Positions 25,144 to 34,170 of a stretch of DNA of 64,000 nucleotides are shown one piece after another. A program made the translations under genes and the position numbers. The stretch spans positions 248,001-312,000 of the forward strand of contig NZ_SMYO01000002.1 of NCBI RefSeq assembly GCF_004358205.1. The letters run 5' to 3'. This DNA is from Bacillus salipaludis. Lineage in GTDB: Bacteria; Bacillota; Bacilli; Bacillales_B; DSM-18226. The notes under the pieces were generated by a model. It was not told the DNA's origin, ran no database searches, and worked only from the letters and a program-made list of their open reading frames with translations. How positions within the stretch are numbered: position 1 is the stretch's first letter; each line of letters opens with the position of its first letter.

Positions 25144-25363
25144 TTTGTAACCTCCTTCTTTTTCAAACTCTAAAACTAGTATGGACAGGTTTCTAGCAAA
25201 ATATAATCTAGAATTTTTAATTTGCAGATTACAAGTGTAGGTTTTTTTAAAAGAGTTAGAAAAAAATAGAGCCGAAATTCTAGTATATTTCTTGAATTCT
25301 TTGTCTATCCTGATCCTATACAAGAGTAAATTGGGAGAGTGCCAGTGAAAAGGGGAATGATCG

Positions 25364-25549
25364 ATGTATACAGAGGAATTAAATAAAATGATTGCCTTAA
25401 AAAAGATGGATATTGAGGAATGTGAATACGAACTTTATAATCGCTACTATCCTTCGATTGTAAGAATGGCAATGACGAATTACATATCCGTTTTACAGAC
25501 TCAATTAGAAAAGTATAATCATGAACGAATTAACAACAATCAGATATGA
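25364..25549 (+). CDS. Small hypothetical helical protein
   Basis: A 61-residue protein, mostly charged and helical (MIALKKMDIEECEYELYNRY, VLQTQLEKYNHERINN). It has a fair ribosome binding site (AAAAGGGGAATG) before the ATG. Size and helical pattern recall Spo0E-like phosphatases, but the SxxLD signature is missing, so I do not make that call. It is divergent from the amidase gene and followed by a hairpin. Confidence 0.5.
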   Translation: MYTEELNKMIALKKMDIEECEYELYNRYYPSIVRMAMTNYISVLQTQLEKYNHERINNNQI

Positions 25550-25777
25550 ACCGTATTTTAAAAATTTAGGACCGTTATCAGAGCCAGGCATGGATGCCTG
25601 GCTCTTAAGCTGTTTTAGGGCTAAATAGGGCATAAATTTAGCCCGCCTTTAAAAAGGGTACCTGGCCAGTGACAAAAAAGGATCGAGCAAAACCACCATC
25701 TTCTCTTCCCCTGTCCGCGTGGAATGGACAAAAATAGCAAAAAGTCCACGGGCGGTGCCTGTCACCGCACCAAAGTG
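25550..25777. other. Intergenic region upstream of the catabolic island
   Basis: Holds a hairpin (GAGCCAGGCAT 25581-25591 / ATGCCTGGCTC 25594-25604) that may end the small upstream gene although its T-run is weak, then a copy of the dispersed GTCCAC repeat (25711-25770). The sigma-54 control region follows. Confidence 0.6.
25711..25770. repeat. Dispersed repeat, 'GTCCGCGTGGAATGGAC' type
   Basis: TGTCCGCGTGGAATGGACAA, AGCAAAAAGTCCACGGGCGG, TGCCTGTCACCGC. The same words recur at 51578-51633. It abuts the left edge of the sigma-54 island. Confidence 0.85.
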
Positions 25778-25870
25778 TTTCAAAAGTTAAACCTGAGTAG
25801 TTCAGATATGAGACATCTAAAATATTGTCCGGCAATTTTAGTAGATTTATATGTTGGCATGAATCTTGCA
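25778..25870 (+). promoter_or_regulatory. Sigma-54 promoter P1 with paired upstream dyads
   Basis: The -24/-12 element TTGGCATGAATCTTGCAT has GG at 25856-25857 and GC at 25868-25869, the required 12-bp offset. Upstream lie two 16-bp dyads: GTTTCA-AAAG-TTAAAC (25778-25793) and TATTCA-GATA-TGAGAC (25799-25814), centres 21 bp apart. It drives the CoA-transferase to etfA unit. Confidence 0.88.
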
Positions 25871-25951
25871 TATTACATAATTAGAGAATTGAATATGCAG
25901 TAACTCATATAAAAGTATGGAATATTAGCAAAGACTTAGGAGGTTTTTTGG

Positions 25952-27139
25952 ATGGCAGGTCCACTAGAAGGGATAAAAGTGCTGGAACTTTCAAGGACGC
26001 TGGCGGGTCCGTTTTGCAGTATGCAATTGGCTGATATGGGAGCGGAAGTAGTTAAGGTTGAACAGCCGGGGATTGGGGATGAAACACGAAGCTATATTCC
26101 GCCAGAAATAAATGGAGAATCAACCTATTTTATGAGCCTAAATAAAAATAAAAAAGGCATTACGCTGAATCTCAAAACGGATGAGGGTCAACGGATCGTA
26201 AAACAGCTGGTAAAGGATTCTGATGTATTAATTGAAAATTTCCGAAATGGAACAATGGAGAAGTTTGGCTTAGGGTATGATGTGCTCAAAGAAATCAACC
26301 CTCGTCTCGTCTATTGCGCAGTCAGCGGGTTTGGCCGGACAGGTCCGATGAAAGATGAACCGGCTTATGATTTGTTGATGCAAGGATTTGGAGGATTTAT
26401 GAGTGTTACCGGAGAGGCAGGAGGGGCTCCTGTAAGGGCTGGATATTCCATCGTCGATTTAGCAACAGGGCTTTATGCATCGCTTGGGGTTGTCCTTGCC
26501 TTGCTGGCTAGAGAAAAGTCGGGAAAAGGCCAATATGTAGAATCTTCTTTGTTGGAAACCATCGTCTCATTGACCAATTACCTTGGGCAAGGTGTTTTAG
26601 CAACAGGAAAAGTTCCAGGACGATTAGGGTCTGCACATCCAAATCTCGTACCTTATCAAGCCTTCGAGACGAAGGATGGCCACGTCATCATTGCGGTACC
26701 AAATGATTGGCTATGGAGAAAAATGTGTGTTGCGCTTGAACTTCATGATTTAAAGGATCATCCGAAATATGCTGTGAACGTGAACCGCGTAGCAAACAGG
26801 GAAGAACTTGTTGGGATTCTTACCGAATATACGAAGAGCAAAGAATCATCGGAAATTATCGAAAGATTAAAAGGGGCAGGTATACCGAGCGGTCCAATCA
26901 ATGACATTGCCCAACTTCTGGAACATCCCCAGGTTCAATATCGGGAAATGATTCAAGAGGTAGAGCATCCCACGATTGGCATGCTGAAAATGCTTGGAGT
27001 CCCTCTTAAATTATCAGACACGCCGGGGTCCGTTCGAAAAGCACCACCTTTATTAAGTGAAAATACAGATGATGTGTTGACTACCCTCGGTTATAGTCTC
27101 GAAGACATTGCTGATTTTAAAGAAAAGGGGATTATTTAA
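25952..27139 (+). CDS. Family III CoA-transferase (CaiB/BaiF)
   Basis: A 395-residue enzyme: LEGIKVLELSRTLAGPFCSM at the N-terminus, KVEQPGIGDETR, LNKNKKGITLNLK, and the active-site Asp140 in DEPAYDLLMQGFGG. Family III transferases move CoA between acyl-CoA and a free acid through an aspartyl anhydride. It is the first gene of the P1 unit, with AGGAGG before the ATG, and probably activates a carboxylic acid in the island's pathway. The specific acid is unknown (carnitine, formyl, succinyl and benzylsuccinyl types share these motifs). The next start is 1 bp after its stop. Confidence 0.93.
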   Translation: MAGPLEGIKVLELSRTLAGPFCSMQLADMGAEVVKVEQPGIGDETRSYIPPEINGESTYFMSLNKNKKGITLNLKTDEGQRIVKQLVKDSDVLIENFRNGTMEKFGLGYDVLKEINPRLVYCAVSGFGRTGPMKDEPAYDLLMQGFGGFMSVTGEAGGAPVRAGYSIVDLATGLYASLGVVLALLAREKSGKGQYVESSLLETIVSLTNYLGQGVLATGKVPGRLGSAHPNLVPYQAFETKDGHVIIAVPNDWLWRKMCVALELHDLKDHPKYAVNVNRVANREELVGILTEYTKSKESSEIIERLKGAGIPSGPINDIAQLLEHPQVQYREMIQEVEHPTIGMLKMLGVPLKLSDTPGSVRKAPPLLSENTDDVLTTLGYSLEDIADFKEKGII

Positions 27140-27140
27140 A

Positions 27141-27986
27141 ATGATTAATCATATTGCTGTCATTGGCAGCGGTACAATGGGGCGTGGAATAGCCTATACC
27201 GCTGCATTAGCCGGTTTTCAAGTGACTTTACAGGACATATCTGAACAGGCTCTTGAAAACGCAAGAGAGTACATTGAAAACTTGTTAAATAGAAGCGCAG
27301 CTAAAGGATATATCCAGGCTGAACAGGAAGCAGAGGCAAAGAAAAATCTATCTTACACAACGCAGCTGCAAGAAGCTGTAAGTGAAACGGACCTGGTCAT
27401 CGAAGCGGCCTTAGAAATAATGGAATTGAAAATCAATATCTTTAAGCAATTAGATGAGCTAGCGCCGTCTCATGCCATCCTTGCAACCAACACATCCACC
27501 ATGAGCCCGACAGAGATTGCAGCCGCTACGGATAGGCCTGAACAATGTATCGCGATGCACTTCTTTAACCCCGTTCATCGCATGAAATTAATCGAGATTA
27601 TTCGAGGCTTAGATACATCTGATACTACGGTCGAAGTAGTCAAACAGGTGGCTGAAAAACTGGGGAAAGTATCCGTCGAAGTCAATGAGTTTCCTGGTTT
27701 TGTAACAAGCCGAATGAATTGTCTAATTGGAAATGAAGCCATGAACATGCTAATGGAAGGAGTGGCTTCAGCCGAAGACATAGATAAGGCACTTAAATAT
27801 GGTTTAAATCATCCGATGGGCCCACTTGAATTGGCGGACCTTGTAGGCTTGGATAGCCGTTTGCGAAATATGGAATATTTGTATCAGCAATTAGGTGAAA
27901 AATACCGTCCATCTCCCTTACTAGTGAAATATGTGAAGGCTGGACGATTGGGGAAAAAGTCAGGGCGAGGATTTTACCAATATTAA
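27141..27986 (+). CDS. 3-hydroxyacyl-CoA (3-hydroxybutyryl-CoA) dehydrogenase
   Basis: A 281-residue NAD-dependent enzyme. Rossmann motif IAVIGSGTMGRGIAYTAALAG, then ATNTSTMSPTEIA, catalytic His in AMHFFNPVHRMKLIEI, and the C-terminal domain GFVTSRMNCLIGNEAMNMLMEG with NHPMGPLELADLVGLD. It oxidises 3-hydroxyacyl-CoA to 3-oxoacyl-CoA, the third step of beta-oxidation. The length is that of the single-function short form. The ATG at 27141 nearly abuts the previous stop, so the genes are coupled. Confidence 0.95.
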   Translation: MINHIAVIGSGTMGRGIAYTAALAGFQVTLQDISEQALENAREYIENLLNRSAAKGYIQAEQEAEAKKNLSYTTQLQEAVSETDLVIEAALEIMELKINIFKQLDELAPSHAILATNTSTMSPTEIAAATDRPEQCIAMHFFNPVHRMKLIEIIRGLDTSDTTVEVVKQVAEKLGKVSVEVNEFPGFVTSRMNCLIGNEAMNMLMEGVASAEDIDKALKYGLNHPMGPLELADLVGLDSRLRNMEYLYQQLGEKYRPSPLLVKYVKAGRLGKKSGRGFYQY

Positions 27987-28007
27987 TAAGAAGGAACGTG
28001 AGAAAAA

Positions 28008-29156
28008 GTGGATTTTCAATTATCAGAAGATATTAAATTTTTAAAGCGAAGTATTCGGGAATTTATTGACAGCGAAGTCGATCCCCTTGCGATGGAAATT
28101 GAGGAGAAGGACGAGATTCCTGAAAAGATCATGGACATGTCGAAGGAAATGGGATTGTTTGGACTCAGTATCCCGGAAGAATACGGTGGAACCGGTATTG
28201 GAATGGTCGGCAAGTGTGCCATTTATGAGGAATTAGGCAGGACGCATAATGGGTACACCACGGTAATCGGTGCCCATACAGGGATCGGTTCTGTTGGAAT
28301 CGTCGAGATGGGGAATGAAGAACAAAAGCGAAAATACCTGCCGCCCATGGCTCGTGGGGAAATGATTGGATCCTTTGCATTGACGGAACCTAGTGCAGGT
28401 TCACATGCAACGAATCTGAAAACAACGGCGGTGAGAAAAGGCGATACATATGTCTTAAATGGGAGCAAACATTATATCACGAATGCACCAATTGCCGATG
28501 TCTTTACGGTTATGGCTGTAACCGATCCATCGAAGGGAGCAAAAGGGATTACCTCTTTTATTGTAGAGAAAGACTTTCCTGGGTTCACAGTAGGGAAAAA
28601 CGAAAAGAAAATGGGTCTTCGTGGATCTCATTCCGCGGAAATTTTCTTTGAAGATTGTGAAGTTCCTGCAGAAAACGTGCTTGGTCAAGAAGGGCAAGGC
28701 TATGTCAACGCTTTGAAAATTCTTGCCAACGGCCGGGCGGGGCTTGCAGCAAGAAATCTAGGAAGCTGCGAAAAGCTGTTAGAGATGTCGATTCAGCACG
28801 CAAATAATCGAATTCAGTTTGGCAAACCCATTTTTGAACAACAAATTATCCAACATTATTTAGCAGAAATGGCGCTGGATATTGAAACTTTAAGGAGCAT
28901 GACGTACCGTGTGGCTTGGATGACGGACCAAGGGATGAAGGTCATTAAGGAAGCGGCCATGGTAAAGCTCCTTGGATCCGAGGTCTATAATCGTGTGGCA
29001 GATAAGGCTGTACAAATTCACGGAGGGATTGGATATATTGCTGAATTCCCTGTGGAACGCTTTTACCGGGATGCCAGAATCACCAAGATTTATGAAGGAA
29101 CATCTGAAATCCAAAAAAATATTATTGCCGCGCAGCTAAAGCGGGAATACCTCTAG
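28008..29156 (+). CDS. Acyl-CoA dehydrogenase (short/branched-chain type)
   Basis: A 382-residue FAD enzyme from a GTG at 28008 after GAAGGAACGTGAG. Motifs: FALTEPSAGSHATNLKTTA for FAD/substrate binding, KMGLRGSHSAEIFFEDCEVP, and the catalytic Glu in IYEGTSEIQKNI near the C-terminus. It makes the trans-2-enoyl-CoA, passing electrons to EtfAB, whose genes follow directly. Chain-length preference cannot be read from sequence alone. Confidence 0.95.
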   Translation: MDFQLSEDIKFLKRSIREFIDSEVDPLAMEIEEKDEIPEKIMDMSKEMGLFGLSIPEEYGGTGIGMVGKCAIYEELGRTHNGYTTVIGAHTGIGSVGIVEMGNEEQKRKYLPPMARGEMIGSFALTEPSAGSHATNLKTTAVRKGDTYVLNGSKHYITNAPIADVFTVMAVTDPSKGAKGITSFIVEKDFPGFTVGKNEKKMGLRGSHSAEIFFEDCEVPAENVLGQEGQGYVNALKILANGRAGLAARNLGSCEKLLEMSIQHANNRIQFGKPIFEQQIIQHYLAEMALDIETLRSMTYRVAWMTDQGMKVIKEAAMVKLLGSEVYNRVADKAVQIHGGIGYIAEFPVERFYRDARITKIYEGTSEIQKNIIAAQLKREYL

Positions 29157-29196
29157 ATTGATAAATAAGAGTAGAAGAATAGGAGGATACCAGAAA

Positions 29197-29961
29197 ATGA
29201 ATATTTTAGTTTTAGTGAAACAGACCTTTGATACGGAAGAGAAGATCGTTGTTCAAAACGGACAGATTAGCGATGAGGGGGTAGAGTTTATCCTTAATCC
29301 GTATGATGAATACGCAGTGGAAGAGGCTGTAAAACTCAAGGAAGAGTCCGGGGCAGAAGTAACGGTATTAACAGTCGGACCAACTCGTTCTGAGAGTGTT
29401 TTAAGAACAGCGCTCGCAATGGGAGCAGACAAAGCGATCATTGTTGAACTAGAGGAAGAGGCAGACGAGTATGCCATCGCTAAGATCATTAAAGCAGCCA
29501 TTAAAGGGCAGGAGTACGATTTAGTCCTGGCTGGAAATATGGCGGTTGATTCCGGATCCGGCCAAGTTGCCATTCGGGTGGCGGAAGAACTAGGGATTCC
29601 TCAAGTCTCTACGATTACCAATCTCTCTCTTGATGGCACGAAGGCAATCGTTGAACGCGATATTGAGGGAGACGTGGAAATCACTGAGGTGAATCTTCCG
29701 TTTTTGGCAACCACTCAACAAGGATTAAACGAGCCGCGTTATCCATCTCTTCCGGGGATTATGAAGGCGAAGAAAAAGCCGCTAGAACGTTTCTCAGTAG
29801 AAGATCTCGCGTTATTTGAAGATGACTTAGCTCCGCGGACTTCCGTTCAAGATCAATATTTGCCGCCAAAAAAACAAGCAGGGAAAGTTTTAGAAGGCGA
29901 AATCGGCCAACAGGTTCAGGATCTTGTGAATCTGCTTCGCACGGAAGCAAAAGTAGTCTAA
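29197..29961 (+). CDS. etfB: Electron transfer flavoprotein subunit beta
   Basis: A 254-residue protein, start at 29197 after AGGAGG. It has MNILVLVKQTFDTEEKI, LNPYDEYAVEEAVKLKE, VTVLTVGP and the AMP-binding region DLVLAGNMAVDSGSGQVAIRVAEELG, plus the ETF-beta signature VNLPFLATTQQGLNEPRYPS. It forms a heterodimer with the next gene product and shuttles electrons from the acyl-CoA dehydrogenases to the membrane Fe-S protein encoded 5' to 3' downstream. Confidence 0.96.
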   Translation: MNILVLVKQTFDTEEKIVVQNGQISDEGVEFILNPYDEYAVEEAVKLKEESGAEVTVLTVGPTRSESVLRTALAMGADKAIIVELEEEADEYAIAKIIKAAIKGQEYDLVLAGNMAVDSGSGQVAIRVAEELGIPQVSTITNLSLDGTKAIVERDIEGDVEITEVNLPFLATTQQGLNEPRYPSLPGIMKAKKKPLERFSVEDLALFEDDLAPRTSVQDQYLPPKKQAGKVLEGEIGQQVQDLVNLLRTEAKVV

Positions 29962-29986
29962 TTACGAACTTAGGAGGATGATCCAA

Positions 29987-30958
29987 ATGGGTAAAAAAGT
30001 ACTTGTTTTTATAGAAAGCAAAGAAGGAAAGCTGAGGAATGTCTCTTTTGAAGCCTTGACAACAGCCAATCGATTGGCTGATGGAGGGGAGGTCAATGCC
30101 GCGTTATTTGGTCCCGGAGCAACTGAATTAGTGCAGGAAGTAAGCAAGTACGGACCAAATAAAGCCTATGTCCTCGAAGATGAGGCCCTGACAACCTATA
30201 CAACAGATGCCTATACGCAGGCATTGTGTCAGCTAATTGAGGAAGTGCAAGCGGAAGTCATTCTGATGGGACATACAGCGATTGGAAAAGACGTGGCCCC
30301 GAGAGTGGCTGGGAAATTAGGAGCCGGACTGGTTTCGGACTGCACAGGGGCAGAGGTAGAGGATGGCGCCATTGTCTTCACCCGCCCTATTTATGCAGGG
30401 AAGGCATTCCAAAAGAAGGTCTTTAACCAAGGGAAAGTGTTTGCGACCCTAAGACCGAATAACTTTGAGGTAATAGAAAATCCTGGGCAGGCTGAGGTTC
30501 TTCCATTCCAGCCGGTGATTAAGGATTTAAGAACCATTGTGAAAGAAATCGTTCGGAAAGCCACAACTGGAGTGGATTTGAGTGAAGCAAAAATAATTGT
30601 TTCCGGTGGCCGCGGTGTGAAAAGTAAAGATGGTTTCAAGCCACTTCAGGAGCTGGCAGAAGTATTGGGCGGTGCAGTTGGAGCTTCACGCGGGGCCTGT
30701 GATGCGGAGTTTTGTGACTATTCTTTACAAATTGGCCAAACAGGAAAAGTGGTAACTCCTGATTTGTATATCGCTTGCGGAATTTCCGGTGCTATTCAGC
30801 ATTTGGCCGGTATGTCGAATTCTAAAGTGATTGTGGCCATCAACAAGGATCCGGAAGCGCCGATTTTCCAAGTAGCGGACTACGGAATTGTAGGCGATTT
30901 GTTTGAGGTTGTACCTCTTTTAACAGAAGAATTTAACAAAGTATTGGTCACCGTTTAA
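29987..30958 (+). CDS. etfA: Electron transfer flavoprotein subunit alpha
   Basis: A 323-residue protein, start at 29987 (MGKKVLVFIES), six bases after AGGAGGATG. The C-terminal FAD domain is complete: SGGRGVKSKDGFKPLQELAE, GASRGACDAEF, GQTGKVVTPDLYIACGISG, HLAGM and INKDPEAPIFQVADYGIVGD. It is paired with EtfB. It ends the P1 unit, with an inverted repeat and T-run behind it. Confidence 0.97.
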   Translation: MGKKVLVFIESKEGKLRNVSFEALTTANRLADGGEVNAALFGPGATELVQEVSKYGPNKAYVLEDEALTTYTTDAYTQALCQLIEEVQAEVILMGHTAIGKDVAPRVAGKLGAGLVSDCTGAEVEDGAIVFTRPIYAGKAFQKKVFNQGKVFATLRPNNFEVIENPGQAEVLPFQPVIKDLRTIVKEIVRKATTGVDLSEAKIIVSGGRGVKSKDGFKPLQELAEVLGGAVGASRGACDAEFCDYSLQIGQTGKVVTPDLYIACGISGAIQHLAGMSNSKVIVAINKDPEAPIFQVADYGIVGDLFEVVPLLTEEFNKVLVTV

Positions 30959-30991
30959 ATTTCCAGGCCCGGGTTTCATCGGGTACCATTT

Positions 30992-31027
30992 TAGTCCCCC
31001 TTTTTTAATACAGAGGGGACTATTTTT
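30992..31027 (+). terminator. Terminator after etfA
   Basis: TAGTCCCC (30992-30999) pairs with GGGGACTA (31015-31022), followed by TTTTT. Confidence 0.8.
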
Positions 31028-31107
31028 ACACACTGGAATATTTAAGCGTTTCACCACCATCCACAACGTAACGAAAATAACTAAATCCGACATTAGGGGA
31101 GGACAAA

Positions 31108-33174
31108 ATGTTATTACTGCTGAATTTACTTGCTTTCCTAGCGGTGACAGGATATGCCGTTTATTTATTTGCCCAACTTGTATACAGCCGGTATTTGTTC
31201 ATAAAGCTTGGGAAGAAAGTTGATTATAAACAGGACCTCAAAGAACGAATCAATGCTGTATTAGTGAATGGGTTCGGCCAGCGAAAATTGTTTAAGGACA
31301 AGAAAAGCGGTCTCATGCACTTAATCTTATTTTATGGCTTTTTTATCATCCAGGTTGGCCTCATCGAAATCATTCTAAAGGGATTTATCAGAGGGTATGA
31401 ATTTCCTTTCGGCAGTGCACACAAATATTTTAGTCTCTTGCAGGAATGGACAGTTTTCCTCATGCTGTGCGCAATGATCTATGCTTTTTATCGCCGCTAT
31501 ATCGAGAAGTTGAAGAGGCTGCAATTAAAGCGGGATAAGAAGGCTGCATTTGTCATTATTGCTTTAATTACACTGACTCTGTCGATCCTGTTTACACTGG
31601 GATTTGAACAGGTCATGCTGGGGCATCACCCTGATTTCTCCCACACTCCATTCTCAGGAGTCATAGCTGCAGCCTTCTTTGGGATTGGAAAGACAGCGGG
31701 AACCGTGTTGTTTTACGTATTTTGGTGGCTTCATCTGTTGACCGTGGTATCCTTCATGGTATTTGTACCGCAGTCAAAGCAGGCACATGAGGTATTTGCC
31801 ATGTTCAACCTTTTTTTTAAAAAGAGCGGCCCTGTTGGGAAATTGAGAAAGATTGATTTCGAGGATGAAACAGTTGAGGAATATGGCGTCGGGAAAATTG
31901 AGGATTTTACCCGGCAGCAGTTGATTGATCTCTATGCGTGCGCGGAATGCGGACGATGCACGAATATGTGTCCGGCTTCTGTCACGGGGAAGACCTTATC
32001 TCCGATGCAATTAATTGTGAAAATGAGGGATCATTTGACAGAAAAAGGAGCAGCTGTAACCTCCCGCAGTCCATGGATGCCTAGTTTGGTTGTTGGCTCT
32101 TCTGCCTTATCCCTGGGACCCGCTGCACAGGAAGCTGCCGTCTCGGTGGAAATGCCTAATTTGATTGGCGATGTGATTACCGAGGAAGAATTATGGGCGT
32201 GCACGACGTGCCGGAATTGTGAAGATCAATGTCCTGTGGGGAACGAACATGTGGATAAAATTATTGATTTAAGACGTTATTTGGTGATGACTGAAGGCAG
32301 TATGCCTCACGAAGCTACTCGTTATTTTCAAAACATTGAGCGGCAAAGCAATCCATGGGGGATGAACCGGAAGGAGCGTATCAAGTGGCGTGATGAATGC
32401 GATGATATTCAAGTTCCGACGGTAAAGGAAGTAGAAGAATTTGACTATCTGTTCTGGGTGGGATCGATGGGGTCCTATGATAAACGAAGTCAAAAGATTG
32501 TGCAATCCTTTGCCAAAATTATGAACACGGCCGGTATCCGCTTTGCCATTCTTGGTAACGAAGAGCGCAATTCCGGTGATACGGCACGCCGAATGGGGAA
32601 TGAATTTTTATTTCAGCAATTATGCGAAGAGAATATTGCTAATTTTCAGGCTTATGGGGTGAAGAAAATTGTGACCATCGATCCCCATGCTTTCAACACT
32701 TTTAAACATGAATATCCTGAGTTTGGTTTGGAGGCGGAGGTATATCATCATACAGAACTGATTTGGAAGTGGATCCAAGAGGGACGGATTAAGCCAGAGA
32801 ACGAGGTCAAGGAAGCGATTGCCTATCATGATTCCTGTTATATTGGCCGCTATAACAATATCTATGATACTCCACGCCAAATTCTTAAATCGATTCCTGG
32901 AGTAGAAATCTTAGAGATGGAACGGAATAGAGAAAATGCCATGTGCTGTGGGGCTGGCGGCGGCAGGATGTGGATTGAGGAAACACAGGGAAAACGGATC
33001 AACGTGGAACGTGTCGAACAGGCGCTCAAGCTTAGTCCAACGATGATCGGAAGTAATTGTCCGTACTGTTTGACGATGTTATCCGATGGGACAAAAGCGA
33101 AGGAAGCAGAAGAACAGGTCCAAACCATGGATATTGCCGAGATTGTGGCACGTTCATTATCAGCCAAGGAGTGA
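31108..33174 (+). CDS. fadF: Membrane Fe-S oxidoreductase, FadF-like (Etf:quinone electron transfer)
   Basis: A 688-residue protein. The first ~230 residues carry about five membrane helices like a heme-b NarI-type domain. Then come two 4Fe-4S clusters, CAECGRCTNMCPA near residue 278 and CTTCRNCEDQCPV near 365, and two CCG (DUF224) domains ending with CCGAGGGRMW and SNCPYC. The layout matches B. subtilis FadF (YwjF), encoded with fatty acid oxidation genes and thought to pass Etf electrons to menaquinone. Position after etfBA supports that. The ribosome binding site is AGGGGAGGA; the next gene starts 5 bp after its stop. Confidence 0.92.
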   Translation: MLLLLNLLAFLAVTGYAVYLFAQLVYSRYLFIKLGKKVDYKQDLKERINAVLVNGFGQRKLFKDKKSGLMHLILFYGFFIIQVGLIEIILKGFIRGYEFPFGSAHKYFSLLQEWTVFLMLCAMIYAFYRRYIEKLKRLQLKRDKKAAFVIIALITLTLSILFTLGFEQVMLGHHPDFSHTPFSGVIAAAFFGIGKTAGTVLFYVFWWLHLLTVVSFMVFVPQSKQAHEVFAMFNLFFKKSGPVGKLRKIDFEDETVEEYGVGKIEDFTRQQLIDLYACAECGRCTNMCPASVTGKTLSPMQLIVKMRDHLTEKGAAVTSRSPWMPSLVVGSSALSLGPAAQEAAVSVEMPNLIGDVITEEELWACTTCRNCEDQCPVGNEHVDKIIDLRRYLVMTEGSMPHEATRYFQNIERQSNPWGMNRKERIKWRDECDDIQVPTVKEVEEFDYLFWVGSMGSYDKRSQKIVQSFAKIMNTAGIRFAILGNEERNSGDTARRMGNEFLFQQLCEENIANFQAYGVKKIVTIDPHAFNTFKHEYPEFGLEAEVYHHTELIWKWIQEGRIKPENEVKEAIAYHDSCYIGRYNNIYDTPRQILKSIPGVEILEMERNRENAMCCGAGGGRMWIEETQGKRINVERVEQALKLSPTMIGSNCPYCLTMLSDGTKAKEAEEQVQTMDIAEIVARSLSAKE

Positions 33175-33179
33175 TAGAG

Positions 33180-33956
33180 ATGGAATATCAAAATATTTTA
33201 GTGGAACAAGAAGGAAGCATCGGGATCATTAAGATGAATCGGCCGGATGTCAGAAATGCGTTAGATAGCCAAACTTTAACCGAAATAAGCTATGCACTGG
33301 AATCCCTCGAGAATGATGATGGAGTAGGAGTAATCGTCTTTACCGGAGCGGGAGAAAAAGCATTTGCAGCGGGTGCAGACATTCGGCAGTTAAGGGAAAA
33401 GCAGCCCCTCGATGCGCTCTTTCCCGGAATGTCTGGCATTTATCGCAGGATTGAAAATTGTACGAAAGCAACGATTGCGGCTGTTAATGGCTTTGCGTTG
33501 GGCGGAGGGTGTGAGCTGGCAATGGCCTGTGATATTCGAATCGCAGCACAGCACGCGAAATTCGGCCTGCCGGAGCTCAATTTGTCGATCATTCCGGGTG
33601 CAGGTGGAACCCAGCGTTTAGCCCGGATCATTGGAAAAGGCAGATCCATCGACATGATTTTGACGGGAGAAATCATAACCGCAAAGCGGGCAGAAGAAAT
33701 CGGCTTAGTCTCCGAGGTGGTATCGATGGAAGATTTGTGGCAGGCGGCAAAAGCGAAAGCGGAAAAGATTTTAGCAAAAGGCCCGTTTGCGGTTCGAATG
33801 GCCAAACTTGTGATTAACCGCGGATTTGATACGGATATGGATACAGCACTGTTAATCGAGAAACTGTCACAAGCCGTTTTGTTTGGATCCCATGACAAGA
33901 ATGAAGGGACACAGGCCTTTCTTGAAAAAAGGCAGGCAGCCTTTACCGGTAAATAG
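33180..33956 (+). CDS. Enoyl-CoA hydratase/crotonase family
   Basis: A 258-residue crotonase-fold enzyme. Both catalytic glutamates are present: Glu112 in ALGGGCELAMACD and Glu132 in GLPELNLSIIPGAGGTQRL, with the oxyanion-hole motif AFAAGADIRQL. It should hydrate trans-2-enoyl-CoA to 3-hydroxyacyl-CoA. The ATG at 33180 (after GAGTGATAGAG) lies 5 bp after fadF; a longer frame into fadF has no support. A second crotonase at 38776 lacks both Glu residues, so this is the likely true hydratase of the island. Confidence 0.95.
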   Translation: MEYQNILVEQEGSIGIIKMNRPDVRNALDSQTLTEISYALESLENDDGVGVIVFTGAGEKAFAAGADIRQLREKQPLDALFPGMSGIYRRIENCTKATIAAVNGFALGGGCELAMACDIRIAAQHAKFGLPELNLSIIPGAGGTQRLARIIGKGRSIDMILTGEIITAKRAEEIGLVSEVVSMEDLWQAAKAKAEKILAKGPFAVRMAKLVINRGFDTDMDTALLIEKLSQAVLFGSHDKNEGTQAFLEKRQAAFTGK

Positions 33957-33971
33957 GTGGAATCCTTGCTT

Positions 33972-34134
33972 GTTTCATTTTTGAGATACGCAGGTTTCAC
34001 TTTTAAAACAACTCAGAATGTTAAGAAACGTAAAGATCTAAATTCACTTCAATTAAAAACAAAAGATTGATAGATTTTGCAATATTCGACGGATTAAACA
34101 CCGATATTTTTAAAATGTTGGCACGATAATTGCA
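33972..34134 (+). promoter_or_regulatory. Sigma-54 promoter P2 with paired upstream dyads
   Basis: TTGGCACGATAATTGCAA has GG at 34120-34121 and GC at 34132-34133, an almost perfect -24/-12 element. Dyads: GTTTCA-TTTT-TGAGAT (33972-33987) and GTTTCA-CTTT-TAAAAC (33994-34009), 22 bp apart. It drives the acyl-CoA synthetase unit starting at 34171. Confidence 0.93.
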
Positions 34135-34170
34135 AATAAACTAAGTAAAGAGATTAGAAAGGAGAAAGGT

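Noticed and set aside
25364..25549. A second Spo0E-like phosphatase
   Set aside because: Size and helices fit but the SxxLD motif is absent.
31034..31050. A sixth sigma-54 promoter upstream of fadF (CACTGGAATATTTAAGCG)
   Set aside because: The GC lies one base too close to the GG (11 instead of 12), and only a half dyad (GTTTCA at 31051) is nearby.
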